Below, piece after piece: positions 25,360 to 34,066 of a stretch of 42,004 bases of DNA. The DNA lies in the NCBI GenBank assembly GCA_964608095.1, contig CAZSMK010000144.1:1-42004 (forward strand), read 5' to 3'. Below the pieces are notes generated by a model. The model saw nothing but the letters and a program-made list of their open reading frames with translations, searched no databases and was not told where the DNA came from. Positions within the stretch are counted from its first letter, which is position 1. Every line of letters starts with the position of its first letter. Position numbers and translations under genes: made by a program. The stretch is from CAZSMK01 sp964608095 (GTDB taxonomy: Bacteria; Sumerlaeota; Sumerlaeia; MWCT01; JAGHBZ01).

Positions 25360-27036
25360 ATGGCGGGAAAGAGAAAATATTGTATCGGAATCGATGTGGG
25401 AACCGGAAGTGTGCGGGCAGGGATTTTCGACCTTAAAGGCAAGCGTGCCGCTATAGCGGTAAAACCGATACAAATCCATCGTCCCGCTGCCGACTTTGTC
25501 GAGCAAAGCTCCGAGGATATCTGGAACGCAGTATGTCACTGTGTTAAACACGCCTTGAGGGAAGGCAACGTATCCAGAGAGGATGTCGTTGGTATCGGCT
25601 TCGACGCCACCTGTTCACTTGTAGCGCTTGACAGCGAGGGGAAACCATTGAGTGTCTCACCCGCCGGTAATCCCGAGCACAACATAATCGTCTGGATGGA
25701 CCACCGTGCAGTGCAGCAGGCGGAACGAATCAACGCGACGCGCCATAAAGTCCTGCGCTACGTAGGCGGTACAATCTCGCCGGAGATGGAACCGCCCAAA
25801 CTACTGTGGCTGAAAGAACACAACCCAAAGACATTTAAGAAAGCCGGCTATTTCTTCGACCTTGCGGATTTTTTGTCCTTTCGAGCAACAGGCGACACGA
25901 CTCGTTCGCTCTGCACTACTGTATGCAAATGGACCTATCAGGGGCATCTCGAAGCAAAAGCAGGCGCCGATTCCGTAGGAAAATGGGACGACTCGTTCTG
26001 GAACACGATAGGTATCCCTGAGTTTGTAAAAGAAGGGTATGCACGAATAGGAACAAGAGTGCGCCCCATGGGCGAACCGGTCGGCAAGGGTTTGACAAAA
26101 AAGGGGGCAGCCGAGCTCGGGCTTGCCGCAGGTACTCCGGTCGGAGTCGGCATAATCGATGCACACGCCGGCGGACTTGGTCTGCTTGGAATACGCATCT
26201 CGGACGCGTCACTTACACCTGCAAAGATAGAGAAGCGGCTGGCGTTGATCGGCGGGACATCGAGTTGCCACATGACGGCGAGCCGGAAACCGTTTTTCAT
26301 CAAGGGTATCTGGGGACCCTATTTTTCCGCTATGATTCCGGGTATGTGGTTGACTGAGGGCGGGCAATCAGCAACCGGTGCCTTGATCGACCACGTGATA
26401 TTTTCCCACGCACGCGCAGACGAACTCCAGAAAGAGGCGGATTCAAAAAATATTACTATATATCAACTTCTTGAAGACATCCTGTCGGAAATCGCCCAAA
26501 AGAAAAAAGTGAGATTCGATGCGGAATTGAGCCGTGACCGTCATGTGCTGCCCTACTACCATGGGAATAGATCGCCGCGCGCCGATCCTACATTGCGGGG
26601 AATAATGACGGGAATGGCGCTGGACGATTCAGCGGAAGCATTGGCGCTTCACTATCTTGCGACTGTACAATCAATCGCGTATGGCACGCGTCACATCATC
26701 GAGACCATGAATTCTTATGGATACCAAATAAACACGATATTTGCATGTGGCGGCGGCACAAAAAGCGACCTCTATCTCAGGTCGCACGCCGATGCAACCG
26801 GATGTCCCATAATCATGGGGAAAGAACCCGAAGCGGTGCTGCTTGGCTCGGCGATTCTGGGCGCCATTGCATCCGGCTCATTCGGCTCGTTTATGGAAGC
26901 AATGCAGGAGATGAACGAACCGGGCAGAATTGTCAAACCTGTCGGGGGTAAGGTACGGGAATTCCACAACAAAAAATACAAAGTCTTTCATACACTCTAT
27001 GATTCATTCATGCAACTACGCCGGAGCATGAAATAA
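25360..27036 (+). CDS. FGGY carbohydrate kinase (D-ribulokinase-like)
   Basis: An ATP-dependent sugar kinase of the FGGY family, 558 aa, in two actin-like domains. The N-terminal phosphate loop is GIDVGTGSVRAGIFD (9-23), the substrate region includes VWMDHRA (110-116) and ISPEMEPPKLLWLKE, and the C-terminal domain has IGGTSSCHM (about 301-309) and the adenosine motif CGGGTKSDLY. Length and these blocks fit the D-ribulokinase/pentulose kinase branch better than xylulose or glycerol kinases. AAAGGTG precedes the ATG. With transaldolase upstream and a FucI-type isomerase downstream it should phosphorylate a ketose made by the isomerase (inference). Confidence 0.9.
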   Translation: MAGKRKYCIGIDVGTGSVRAGIFDLKGKRAAIAVKPIQIHRPAADFVEQSSEDIWNAVCHCVKHALREGNVSREDVVGIGFDATCSLVALDSEGKPLSVSPAGNPEHNIIVWMDHRAVQQAERINATRHKVLRYVGGTISPEMEPPKLLWLKEHNPKTFKKAGYFFDLADFLSFRATGDTTRSLCTTVCKWTYQGHLEAKAGADSVGKWDDSFWNTIGIPEFVKEGYARIGTRVRPMGEPVGKGLTKKGAAELGLAAGTPVGVGIIDAHAGGLGLLGIRISDASLTPAKIEKRLALIGGTSSCHMTASRKPFFIKGIWGPYFSAMIPGMWLTEGGQSATGALIDHVIFSHARADELQKEADSKNITIYQLLEDILSEIAQKKKVRFDAELSRDRHVLPYYHGNRSPRADPTLRGIMTGMALDDSAEALALHYLATVQSIAYGTRHIIETMNSYGYQINTIFACGGGTKSDLYLRSHADATGCPIIMGKEPEAVLLGSAILGAIASGSFGSFMEAMQEMNEPGRIVKPVGGKVREFHNKKYKVFHTLYDSFMQLRRSMK

Positions 27037-27081
27037 CGGGGCGTCGAAGTCTTAACAACGCTGCAAGAAATCATAATAAAA

Positions 27082-27114
27082 TCTCTTGAAATTACTCGAT
27101 AGATTCAGCATAAC
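27082..27114 (+). promoter_or_regulatory. Candidate promoter of the isomerase and membrane-quartet unit
   Basis: TCTCTTGAAATT (27082-27093) carries TTGAAA (27086-27091), and CATAAC (27109-27114) follows at 17 bp. The arrangement matches that before the transaldolase gene. Transcription would start near 27121, about 50 nt before the isomerase ATG. Confidence 0.4.
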
Positions 27115-27170
27115 GTGTACATCACATCATACAACATCTACTATGTTCATTCTTTGAGGAGATGAGAATC

Positions 27171-28616
27171 ATGGGACGAAAAATTAAAGTCGGCATCCTG
27201 ACATTCGGCGATGGGAGAGATTTTCTCTATGAGCCGCTCACGCCGGTGAACGAGAAGTTTTTGAACGAGATAAAAACCCGCCTTGAGAAGGATGGGTTCG
27301 AGGTAGTTACAGGCAGCGAAGTAGTGTGGAAGAACGAGTTAGCGGTAAAGAACGGTCGAAAGATGCGCGACGAGAACGTGGATTGTGTGATATTCAATTT
27401 TGCCGTATGGGCATGGCCGCAATATGCGCGGGTCGCTGCACAATTCTGCCCGAAACCTATTCTTATGTTTTCAAGCTTCAATCCGGAATATCCGGGATTG
27501 GTAGGTATGCTTGCAAATGCCGGCTCGCTCGACCAAGTCGGCATCAAGTTTTTGAAGACGTTCGGAGATATCAACGATGAGGCGACCTACCAGCAGGTGA
27601 AAAACCGTATACTGGGTATCTCGGCGTTCAATCGGTTAAAAGGGCAAACGTTCGGTCTTTTCGGTGGTAGGGCGCTCGGAATCGATACCGCGGTCGCCGA
27701 TCCCGCACTCTGGATGAAAAAGTTCGGCATCGATGTGGATCATGTTGACCAGCTCGAATTGGTCAGGCGCGCGGAAATCGAGATCAAAGAAGGGAGCCGG
27801 GTGAATAACGCCCTCGAGTTTCTTAAACAACATGTCCGCAAGATTCACTGGACGGAACCCGATGCAGAAATGCGCCTGACCGAGGAACTCCTCAAACGGC
27901 AACTCGGTATGTATTATGCAGCAATAGACATCTCCAGGACAAACGGTTATCACTTTTGCGGTATCAAGGGTCAGCGTGAGTTGACGGAACATTTCGTCAC
28001 GGCTGATGTAGCCGAGGCGTTCCTTAATGATCCCTATGGACCTGAAGGCGAACCGAAAGAACCGATGGTCTGTTCGACAGAGGCGGATATGGACGCGGCG
28101 CTCACCATGCAGGTGTTCAAACTCATAAGTGATATACCGGTTCTCTTTGCGGATATCCGCCATTATCATGAGGATTTAGGCGTGTGGGATCTTTGCAACT
28201 CAGGTGAACACGCGACGTATTTCGCCGCCCGGTCGTTCGATCCGAAAGAGAATCTCGCAAAAGTCGAGTTTCGCCCTGAAGGATTCTATTTCCCGGCAGG
28301 AGGCGCATCAGTTTATCACATCGCTGCTCCGGGCAAGGTTACACTGGCGAGGTTTACACGTTCCGGCGACACGAACTGGTATAAACTGACCATGATGCGA
28401 GGTGAATTCGTGACGTTCGGCGAGGATAATGACGAAAAGATCGCCTCCGGGGTTCAGGACAACTGGCCTCACGCCTATGCTCGCCTGGACTGCACTACTG
28501 AAACTTTTATCGATCATATGAACTGCAATCATATCCACGGCACGTACGGCGACTGGATCGACGCGCTCAAGACGTTCTGTTTCGCCGCGGATATCGAATG
28601 TGTCATGCTTGAATAA
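27171..28616 (+). CDS. L-fucose/L-arabinose isomerase-family protein
   Basis: A FucI-like sugar isomerase (481 aa from this start) expected to interconvert an aldose and a ketose using a divalent metal. Domain order is N-terminal Rossmann-like (KVGILTFGDGRDF), middle domain (GLFGGRALGIDTAV) and C-terminal catalytic part with EHFVTADVAEAF, a candidate Glu in CSTEADMDAAL, and HINHNH-like residues in FIDHMNCNHIHGTYG. It belongs to the broader FucI-related group (COG2407) whose sugars vary. The ATG at 27162 has GAGGAG directly against it; the ATG at 27171 has it at nine bases and is chosen. Its stop is only 9 bp before the first membrane-quartet gene. Confidence 0.88.
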   Translation: MGRKIKVGILTFGDGRDFLYEPLTPVNEKFLNEIKTRLEKDGFEVVTGSEVVWKNELAVKNGRKMRDENVDCVIFNFAVWAWPQYARVAAQFCPKPILMFSSFNPEYPGLVGMLANAGSLDQVGIKFLKTFGDINDEATYQQVKNRILGISAFNRLKGQTFGLFGGRALGIDTAVADPALWMKKFGIDVDHVDQLELVRRAEIEIKEGSRVNNALEFLKQHVRKIHWTEPDAEMRLTEELLKRQLGMYYAAIDISRTNGYHFCGIKGQRELTEHFVTADVAEAFLNDPYGPEGEPKEPMVCSTEADMDAALTMQVFKLISDIPVLFADIRHYHEDLGVWDLCNSGEHATYFAARSFDPKENLAKVEFRPEGFYFPAGGASVYHIAAPGKVTLARFTRSGDTNWYKLTMMRGEFVTFGEDNDEKIASGVQDNWPHAYARLDCTTETFIDHMNCNHIHGTYGDWIDALKTFCFAADIECVMLE

Positions 28617-28625
28617 GAAGGAAAC

Positions 28626-29522
28626 GTGATTAAAGTCCGGAAATCATTATCGCTTGCACTAATTTTATTCTGCTGTCTTCTCTTTTTTTACAGCGGGAGA
28701 TGTCATGCGCAGAATGCTGCAGAACCTGACGAAAACCAGCCGACCAGTTTTTTCAAGAAAGAGCACAAGAATGTCTTCGTGGCGTTCGTGATTTTTGGGA
28801 CTTTTTTCTTTTTCTTTCTTCACCGGCAGGCTCGCGGTGCACAACTTTTCCTCCGCCCTATTCCCGGGTTGAAAGCCATCGAGGACGCCGTAGGACGCGC
28901 CACCGAGATGGGCAAACCCGTACTTTACATTCCCGGTCTCGATGACATCGATGAGATTCAAACGCTGGCAAGCCTCAATATTCTTCCGTACGTTGCGGAG
29001 ATGACCGCCAAGTATGGCGCGCCGTTGATAGTTCCCACGCGCCGTTCAGTGGTCATGTCCCTTGCCGAAGAGATTGTCAAAGAAGCCCATCTAAGAGCCG
29101 CGCGACCGGATACGTTCATGCCGACGAACATCCGTTATCTGTCGGACGATCAATTTGCGTTCACCGCCGCGGTTGACGGAATCATATTGAGGGAGAAACC
29201 AGCGGCAAATATTTATCTCGGCTCGTTTTACGCCGAATCGTTGATTCTCTCCGAGACAGGCTTTTTATCCGGCGCTATCCAGATAGCGGGGACCGCAAGT
29301 CTATCACAACTGCCGTTCTTTATAGCCGCGTGCGATTATACTCTTATTGGAGAAGAGTTTTATGCAGCGTCGGCTTATCTCTCGAAGGAACCAGCTCTTG
29401 TCTCGGGGATAAAAGCCAGCGATTATTTGAAGATCGCTGTCTTCGTGGTCATCCTTGTGGGTGTTTTGACCGCAACGTTTAATATCCCCCAAGTAACTGA
29501 TTTTTTGAAATCCTGGTTTTAA
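28626..29522 (+). CDS. Membrane quartet protein A: alpha/beta domain between membrane helices
   Basis: A 298-aa membrane protein of unknown function. A signal-like hydrophobic segment (8-23) ends near CHAQ, a second helix is at 49-65, a globular alpha/beta domain covers about 72-262, and a last helix is at 267-287. The domain contains FLRPIPGLKAIEDAVGRATE (75-94), KPVLYIPGLDD, YGAPLIVPTRRSVVM and CDYTLIGEEFYAASAYL (236-252). From memory this resembles a domain of unknown function (DUF6754-like), unverified. The start is GTG with AAGGAA upstream. It begins 9 bp after the isomerase and is the first of four consecutive membrane genes. Confidence 0.82.
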   Translation: MIKVRKSLSLALILFCCLLFFYSGRCHAQNAAEPDENQPTSFFKKEHKNVFVAFVIFGTFFFFFLHRQARGAQLFLRPIPGLKAIEDAVGRATEMGKPVLYIPGLDDIDEIQTLASLNILPYVAEMTAKYGAPLIVPTRRSVVMSLAEEIVKEAHLRAARPDTFMPTNIRYLSDDQFAFTAAVDGIILREKPAANIYLGSFYAESLILSETGFLSGAIQIAGTASLSQLPFFIAACDYTLIGEEFYAASAYLSKEPALVSGIKASDYLKIAVFVVILVGVLTATFNIPQVTDFLKSWF

Positions 29523-29543
29523 GACTACAAACAAAGGAATTGG

Positions 29544-30185
29544 ATGTACATGAGACGAGAAGCCTCTCTCATAATAACAATAAGCGTCGGATTCTTTCTT
29601 CTGGCGAAATTCTTCCTTGCCGTTCCCTTTGTGACCAATGTCGCCAATGAAATCGAGCAATGGTGTATCGTGGTATTTGCATTTGCTATTGTGCTCGGCG
29701 TGGCAAATATAGTGCGCTTCAATCTTCTCGGGATCATCCGACGCCGCCCTGATTGGGAGTACAAGGTCGTGCTGCTGGTTACCATGTTGATAACGGCAGT
29801 AGCGGGATTGGTGGTTTTTTTCCAGGGTGGCGACATAACATCCGACAACTTTTTCAACTGGATATACGTGCATGTGCTGACACCGCTGGGTGCGAGCATG
29901 TATGCGTTGCTGGCGTTTTTTATAGCATCGGCGGCGTTCCGTGCGTTCCGCGCAAAGAATGCCGCAGCGAGTTTTATGCTTGGAGCCGCGCTGCTTGTTA
30001 TGATAGGGAGAGTGCCCCTTGGCGCGGCAATCTCCGCCTTATTTCCGAAAATCGCTAACTGGATTATGGCGTATCCAAATGCAGCAGGTCAGCGCGGGAT
30101 TATTATCGGCGCCGCTATCGGCGTCATTGCCGTGGGCTTGAAAATCATAACCGGTATAGAACGACCGTATCTGCGAGGAGAATAA
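29544..30185 (+). CDS. Membrane quartet protein B: six-helix membrane protein
   Basis: A 213-aa, almost wholly hydrophobic protein with six likely helices (about 8-28, 38-57, 74-94, 110-133, 142-160, 184-203). Short basic loops (RFNLLGIIRRRPDWEYK, FRAFRAKNA) suggest cytoplasmic sides. No transporter signature is recognised. AAAGGA stands six bases before the ATG and the gene follows protein A by 21 bp. It is probably the membrane core that proteins A and C dock to (inference from order and size). Confidence 0.78.
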   Translation: MYMRREASLIITISVGFFLLAKFFLAVPFVTNVANEIEQWCIVVFAFAIVLGVANIVRFNLLGIIRRRPDWEYKVVLLVTMLITAVAGLVVFFQGGDITSDNFFNWIYVHVLTPLGASMYALLAFFIASAAFRAFRAKNAAASFMLGAALLVMIGRVPLGAAISALFPKIANWIMAYPNAAGQRGIIIGAAIGVIAVGLKIITGIERPYLRGE

Positions 30186-30198
30186 AAAGCAAGAAACC

Positions 30199-31086
30199 AT
30201 GACTCGTCATCTACAGGCAAATCAAGAAGAGCGATCGTTTGCGGATAGAATATTGAATCTTGATCGGCGCTGGATATATCTTGTTATAGCGCTCATCGCG
30301 TTCGTTTTTTATCTCTTCCCCCTGTCCATGCCGATTCCGTATAGCAAACCCGCAAAAGAGTTTCATAATGCGATCGAGCAGCTTCAACCGGGCGATATCG
30401 TACATATGACCATCGACTATTCGCCGGGTGGAATGCCGGAACTTTTTCCCATGACGAGGGCGGTGCTCCGGCGATTGATGGAAAAAGACGTCCGTGTAGT
30501 CGCCTCGACTCTCTGGCCTGAAGGTGTGGTCATCACCGGCATGGCGTTCGATGAAGTGCTTGGCGAACTCGAGGAGCAAGGCATCGAAAAAGTCTACGGT
30601 GTGGATTACGTCAACCTGGGGTACAAGGCGGGTCAGGATGCGGTCATGACAAGGCTGGGGACTTCCTTCAGGGCGACTTATCCAGGCGATGTCAAAGGAA
30701 CAAAATCCGAACAAATCCCGCTGATGCAAAAAGTCGACAACTTCGACGATATTGCCCTGATGATAAATTTTTCGGTCGGCGTACCCGGTGTACGGCAGTG
30801 GATTCAGCAGGTGCAGATGAGGTATAAGGTAAAGATAATTTGCGGCGCAACAGGGGTGATGTCACCGGACCTGTATGCCTTCTTTCAGTCGAAGCAGGTA
30901 CTCGGTTTTCTGGGCGGATTGGTCGGCGCCGCAGAATACGAGAGCCTCGTCGAGAAGCCCGGCAAAGCCATGGCAGGCATGACTATCCAGTCCTTTGTCC
31001 ACCTCTTTATTGTCTTGCTCGTCATCATGGGGAATATTGCGTTCTTTCTCAAACCAAAAAGGAAAATAACTATCGAGACTGAGTAG
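30199..31086 (+). CDS. Membrane quartet protein C: alpha/beta domain between two membrane helices
   Basis: A 295-aa protein with a helix at 26-44, a large soluble domain (about 50-260) and a helix at 264-284 followed by a basic tail. The domain alternates strands and helices: LQPGDIVHMTIDYSPGG (62-78), DVRVVASTLWPEGVVI, IEKVYGVDYVNLGYKAGQDAV, DIALMINFSVGVPGVRQW and VKIICGATGVMSPDL. This resembles a flavodoxin or Rossmann-like fold without a nucleotide motif I can name. The architecture mirrors protein A. It starts 13 bp after protein B and its stop codon directly abuts the ATG of protein D. Function unknown. Confidence 0.8.
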   Translation: MTRHLQANQEERSFADRILNLDRRWIYLVIALIAFVFYLFPLSMPIPYSKPAKEFHNAIEQLQPGDIVHMTIDYSPGGMPELFPMTRAVLRRLMEKDVRVVASTLWPEGVVITGMAFDEVLGELEEQGIEKVYGVDYVNLGYKAGQDAVMTRLGTSFRATYPGDVKGTKSEQIPLMQKVDNFDDIALMINFSVGVPGVRQWIQQVQMRYKVKIICGATGVMSPDLYAFFQSKQVLGFLGGLVGAAEYESLVEKPGKAMAGMTIQSFVHLFIVLLVIMGNIAFFLKPKRKITIETE

Positions 31087-31842
31087 ATGGAATACCCTGT
31101 AATGAACATATTCGGCATCTGGTGCATTGCGTTTTTTACACTGGCGATATTCAGTTTTTTATACCGTGATAATCCTTTCTATAAAATTGCGGAACATACC
31201 TTCGTGGGGGTTTCTACCGGGTATGCTTTCGTTTTGGCGGTCGCCCAGACCATCAAGCCGAATTTCTGGGAGCCGTTTATGCAGGCGTTGTCCGGTTTGC
31301 CGGAAGGCAACTGGTGGCGGCTTGGTGGTGGCGTACTGGGCGTGTTGCTCCTGATGCGCTTGAACCGAAAAGCATCGTGGATATCCAGCTTGCCGCTCGC
31401 ACTCATGGTCGGCGTGTTTGCCGCTATCCGAATGACTGGTCTTGCGCAAACCGACCTCATCGGGCAGATCAACGGTACAATGATTCCTCTATATGAGGAA
31501 GGATACACGTTTTTTTCATGGGAATCGGAATCCATGCTCAACAACTTTGTCTTGATCGGCGGGGTGGTGTGTGTCCTTATCTATTTCTTTTTCTCCCTCG
31601 AGCGCCGCGGGATTATAAACGTTACGAGCAACATAGGGATATATTTTCTTATGGTGACGTTTGGGTCTTCGTACGGATTTACGGTAATGGCACGCGTGTC
31701 GCTCTTGATAGGGCGTGTTGAAGACCTTTGCCGCTTTTGCAACAGGGAAAGCGGTTATGCAACGCTTGTGTGCGGGATGGTGATTTTCGGGCTTCTTTTT
31801 GGACATGACATTATCAAACGAGTCGCAGCAACCGCCCGATAA
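31087..31842 (+). CDS. Membrane quartet protein D: polytopic membrane protein
   Basis: A 251-aa hydrophobic protein with about seven helices (8-26, 38-56, 78-92, 100-116, 152-170, 182-207, 225-240). The segment FYKIAEHTFVGVSTGYAF (31-48) and the short acidic loop around 136-150 stand out as likely conserved points. No known transporter or enzyme motif is visible. The ATG follows the stop of protein C without a gap, which implies strict co-translation. It ends the plus-strand unit, facing the YhcC-like gene with 11 bp between. Confidence 0.78.
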   Translation: MEYPVMNIFGIWCIAFFTLAIFSFLYRDNPFYKIAEHTFVGVSTGYAFVLAVAQTIKPNFWEPFMQALSGLPEGNWWRLGGGVLGVLLLMRLNRKASWISSLPLALMVGVFAAIRMTGLAQTDLIGQINGTMIPLYEEGYTFFSWESESMLNNFVLIGGVVCVLIYFFFSLERRGIINVTSNIGIYFLMVTFGSSYGFTVMARVSLLIGRVEDLCRFCNRESGYATLVCGMVIFGLLFGHDIIKRVAATAR

Positions 31843-31853
31843 GGACTGAAGTC

Positions 31854-32783
31854 TTAGGGGGATGATATCGCTTTGCTCCCTTGTTGTGTTCCGCGCCGGG
31901 CAAGTTCCTGCGTAATGAGTTGTATAATCCGGGTCTTTTGGCGGGTCCATTCCGGTGCGAGAAGTTCCTTTCTTCCCGCCTCGCCTACCAGACGATGGAT
32001 AAGTATTTCAGGCGCGAGACGTTCAAGAAAATCACAGACAACCTGAATGTACTCATCCATGGAGAGGAGATCGATCTTCCCTTCGTTATAAAGACGCGCA
32101 ATAGGCGCATTGCGTGTGATGTAAAGAGAATGAATTTTAATTCCTTCAACCTTGAGCCGGCTGAGAAGCAAGGCGGAATCGAGCATGTCATCGTTCGATT
32201 CGCTCGGCAAGCCGATAATTACATGTGCGCATATCCTGAGCGAACGCTCATGCGAACGTTGAACCGCATCAATAAAATCTTCGACCGTATGACCGCGATT
32301 AATAAACTCGAGTGTTCGATTGTGCGCAGATTGCAATCCATATTCCACCCATAGATACGTGTGCCGGTTGTATTCCGCCAGAAGGTCGAGAACCTCGTTG
32401 CTGACACAGTCCGGGCGTGTCCCCACCGCCAACCCGATGACGCGTTCATCGGCATCGAGCGCTTCGTCATAAAGCGAACGGAGCTTTTCAACCGGCGCGT
32501 AGGTGTTGGTGTAGGGTTGGAAATAGGCAATGAATTTACGTGCCTTGAAACGGCGTTGGATTTTTTGAATGCCTTGCCTGACCTGGTCTGCGATGGGAAG
32601 GTCGGGTTCACAATACGAGGCACGAGAGCCGGCTTCATCGCAGTAAAGACATCCCTCGGTTCCTTTTGTCCCATCGCGTACCGGACAGGTGAATCCGGCA
32701 TCAACCGCTACACGGTGAACACGGCAGCCGAATCGTTCTTTCAAATGTCTCGAGAATGCATTGTATCTCAAATCATCCCACAT
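31854..32783 (-). CDS. YhcC-type radical SAM protein (TIGR01212-like)
   Basis: A 309-aa radical SAM protein. The cluster motif has the unusual long spacing C33-x11-C45-x2-C48 (CPVRDGTKGTEGCLYC) found in the YhcC/TIGR01212 family. It is preceded by NAFSRHLKERFGCRVHRVAVDAGFTC-like sequence typical of it. FQPYTNTYAP (69-78), VGTRPDCV and EYGLQSAHNRTL follow in the expected order. Family members occur widely and their reaction is not established; a tRNA or cell-envelope role has been suggested. It is convergent with the membrane quartet and 74 bp downstream of aroF on the same strand. Confidence 0.9.
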   Translation of the reverse strand: MWDDLRYNAFSRHLKERFGCRVHRVAVDAGFTCPVRDGTKGTEGCLYCDEAGSRASYCEPDLPIADQVRQGIQKIQRRFKARKFIAYFQPYTNTYAPVEKLRSLYDEALDADERVIGLAVGTRPDCVSNEVLDLLAEYNRHTYLWVEYGLQSAHNRTLEFINRGHTVEDFIDAVQRSHERSLRICAHVIIGLPSESNDDMLDSALLLSRLKVEGIKIHSLYITRNAPIARLYNEGKIDLLSMDEYIQVVCDFLERLAPEILIHRLVGEAGRKELLAPEWTRQKTRIIQLITQELARRGTQQGSKAISSP

Positions 32784-32857
32784 ATCGTCCTAAAGTGTGT
32801 TCAAAATCAAGAGGTGGAATTTTTTGTATGGAGAACAAGGTGCAGGGCGGAATGACA

Positions 32858-33871
32858 TCAAACGCTCCGGTTCACACTTGCAGCTACTGCGCGGATTTCG
32901 TTCATCAACTGGTTAAATTTCTCGAATTTGAGGCTCTGAACGCCATCGCTCATCGCCTTTGAAGGTTCCGGATGAACCTCGATAATCAAGCCGTCCGCAC
33001 CGATAGCTACGGCAGCGCGGCTCAAGGGCGCAACCCAACGCCAGTTGCCGCCTGCATGACTGGGATCGACAAACACCGGCAGGTGTGACTCATGTTTAAG
33101 AACCGCAACAGCGGATATATCGAGCGTATTACGGGTCGCGGTCTCGAAGGTTCGAATTCCCCTCTCACAAAGGATAACATTGAAATTCCCCTGGGAGATA
33201 ATATATTCAGCAGACATGAGAAATTCCTTTATGGTTGTTGACATGCCACGCTTGAGAAGCACCGGTTTGTCGACCTTTCCCACCTCTTTGAGAAGGTTGA
33301 AGTTCTGGATATTACGCGCACCAATCTGGAACACATCCGTGTACTCGTAGACCAGTTCGACCTGGCGTGTATCCATGACTTCCGTAACAAAAGGGAGTCC
33401 GGCTTTAGCGCGCGCTTCCGCAAGGTATTTAAGTCCTTCTTCACCGAGTCCCTGGAAATCATAAGGAGATGTGCGAGGCTTAAATGCGCCGCCACGAAGC
33501 ATTTTCGCGCCGGCTTGTTTTACCGCTTCCGCCGTCTCTATCAGCATCTCTCTCCCCTCGACCGAGCAGGGACCTGCGGCAACTACAACTTCCTTACCCC
33601 CGATTCGGGCATTCCCCACCTCTATTATGGTGTCTTCGGGTTGGAATTCCCGTCCTGCAAGCTTATAAGGTTTCAGGATAGGTGTTACCGACTCGACACC
33701 GGGTAGAGCCTCCAGGGGAAGTGAACGCAATACGGTCTCATCACCGATAGCGCCGATGATTGTTCGCTCTACTCCGCGGGAAACATGCGCCTTCAGTCCT
33801 ACGGACTCTATTCGCTCTATTATGTGTTGGACATCCTCTTCTGTGGCATCAGGCCTTATAATAATTATCAT
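32858..33871 (-). CDS. aroF: 3-deoxy-7-phosphoheptulonate (DAHP) synthase, type I beta
   Basis: Condenses phosphoenolpyruvate and erythrose 4-phosphate in the first step of the shikimate pathway. The N-terminal 70 residues form a ferredoxin-like regulatory domain as in Thermotoga-type enzymes (IIIRPDATEEDVQHII). The TIM barrel carries GPCSVEG (100-106), LRGGAFKPRTSPYDFQG (125-141), KRGMSTTIKE, ERGIRTFE and VDPSHAGG, with the metal-binding Cys, His and Glu residues of the family. The 337-aa length is standard. GAGGTGA precedes the ATG. Erythrose 4-phosphate made by the transaldolase in this window is its substrate, though the genes are not co-transcribed. Confidence 0.96.
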   Translation of the reverse strand: MIIIIRPDATEEDVQHIIERIESVGLKAHVSRGVERTIIGAIGDETVLRSLPLEALPGVESVTPILKPYKLAGREFQPEDTIIEVGNARIGGKEVVVAAGPCSVEGREMLIETAEAVKQAGAKMLRGGAFKPRTSPYDFQGLGEEGLKYLAEARAKAGLPFVTEVMDTRQVELVYEYTDVFQIGARNIQNFNLLKEVGKVDKPVLLKRGMSTTIKEFLMSAEYIISQGNFNVILCERGIRTFETATRNTLDISAVAVLKHESHLPVFVDPSHAGGNWRWVAPLSRAAVAIGADGLIIEVHPEPSKAMSDGVQSLKFEKFNQLMNEIRAVAASVNRSV

Positions 33872-34036
33872 CCTCGTTCACCTCTTCGGATCAGGATAAA
33901 AAACTCGGTTAACGAATAAAGAAAATATGCCTTTTATGATGGCGAAAAAAATTAAAAAAAGCAATCATTAACTTTTATTTAAAACAAGATTATGAAATGC
34001 ATAAATGAAGGAGCACGGCACTCCATCTCCTGCTGT

Positions 34037-34060
34037 ATTAAAAAGTGGGGATTTCCCCAA
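34037..34060 (-). terminator. Rho-independent terminator of the 440-aa gene
   Basis: On the minus strand TGGGG-AAAT-CCCCA (34046-34059) is followed by CTTTTTAAT. It lies just 7 bp beyond the stop codon of the 34067-35389 gene. The stem is short (5 bp) but pure G-C apart from the closing pair. Confidence 0.5.
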
Positions 34061-34066
34061 ATTCTA

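Noticed and set aside
24663..28616. Sulfoquinovose (sulfo-TAL) degradation locus, because of the short transaldolase
   Set aside because: No sulfoquinovosidase, SIS-type isomerase or sulfolactaldehyde enzyme is present; the kinase and isomerase are of pentose/fucose type.
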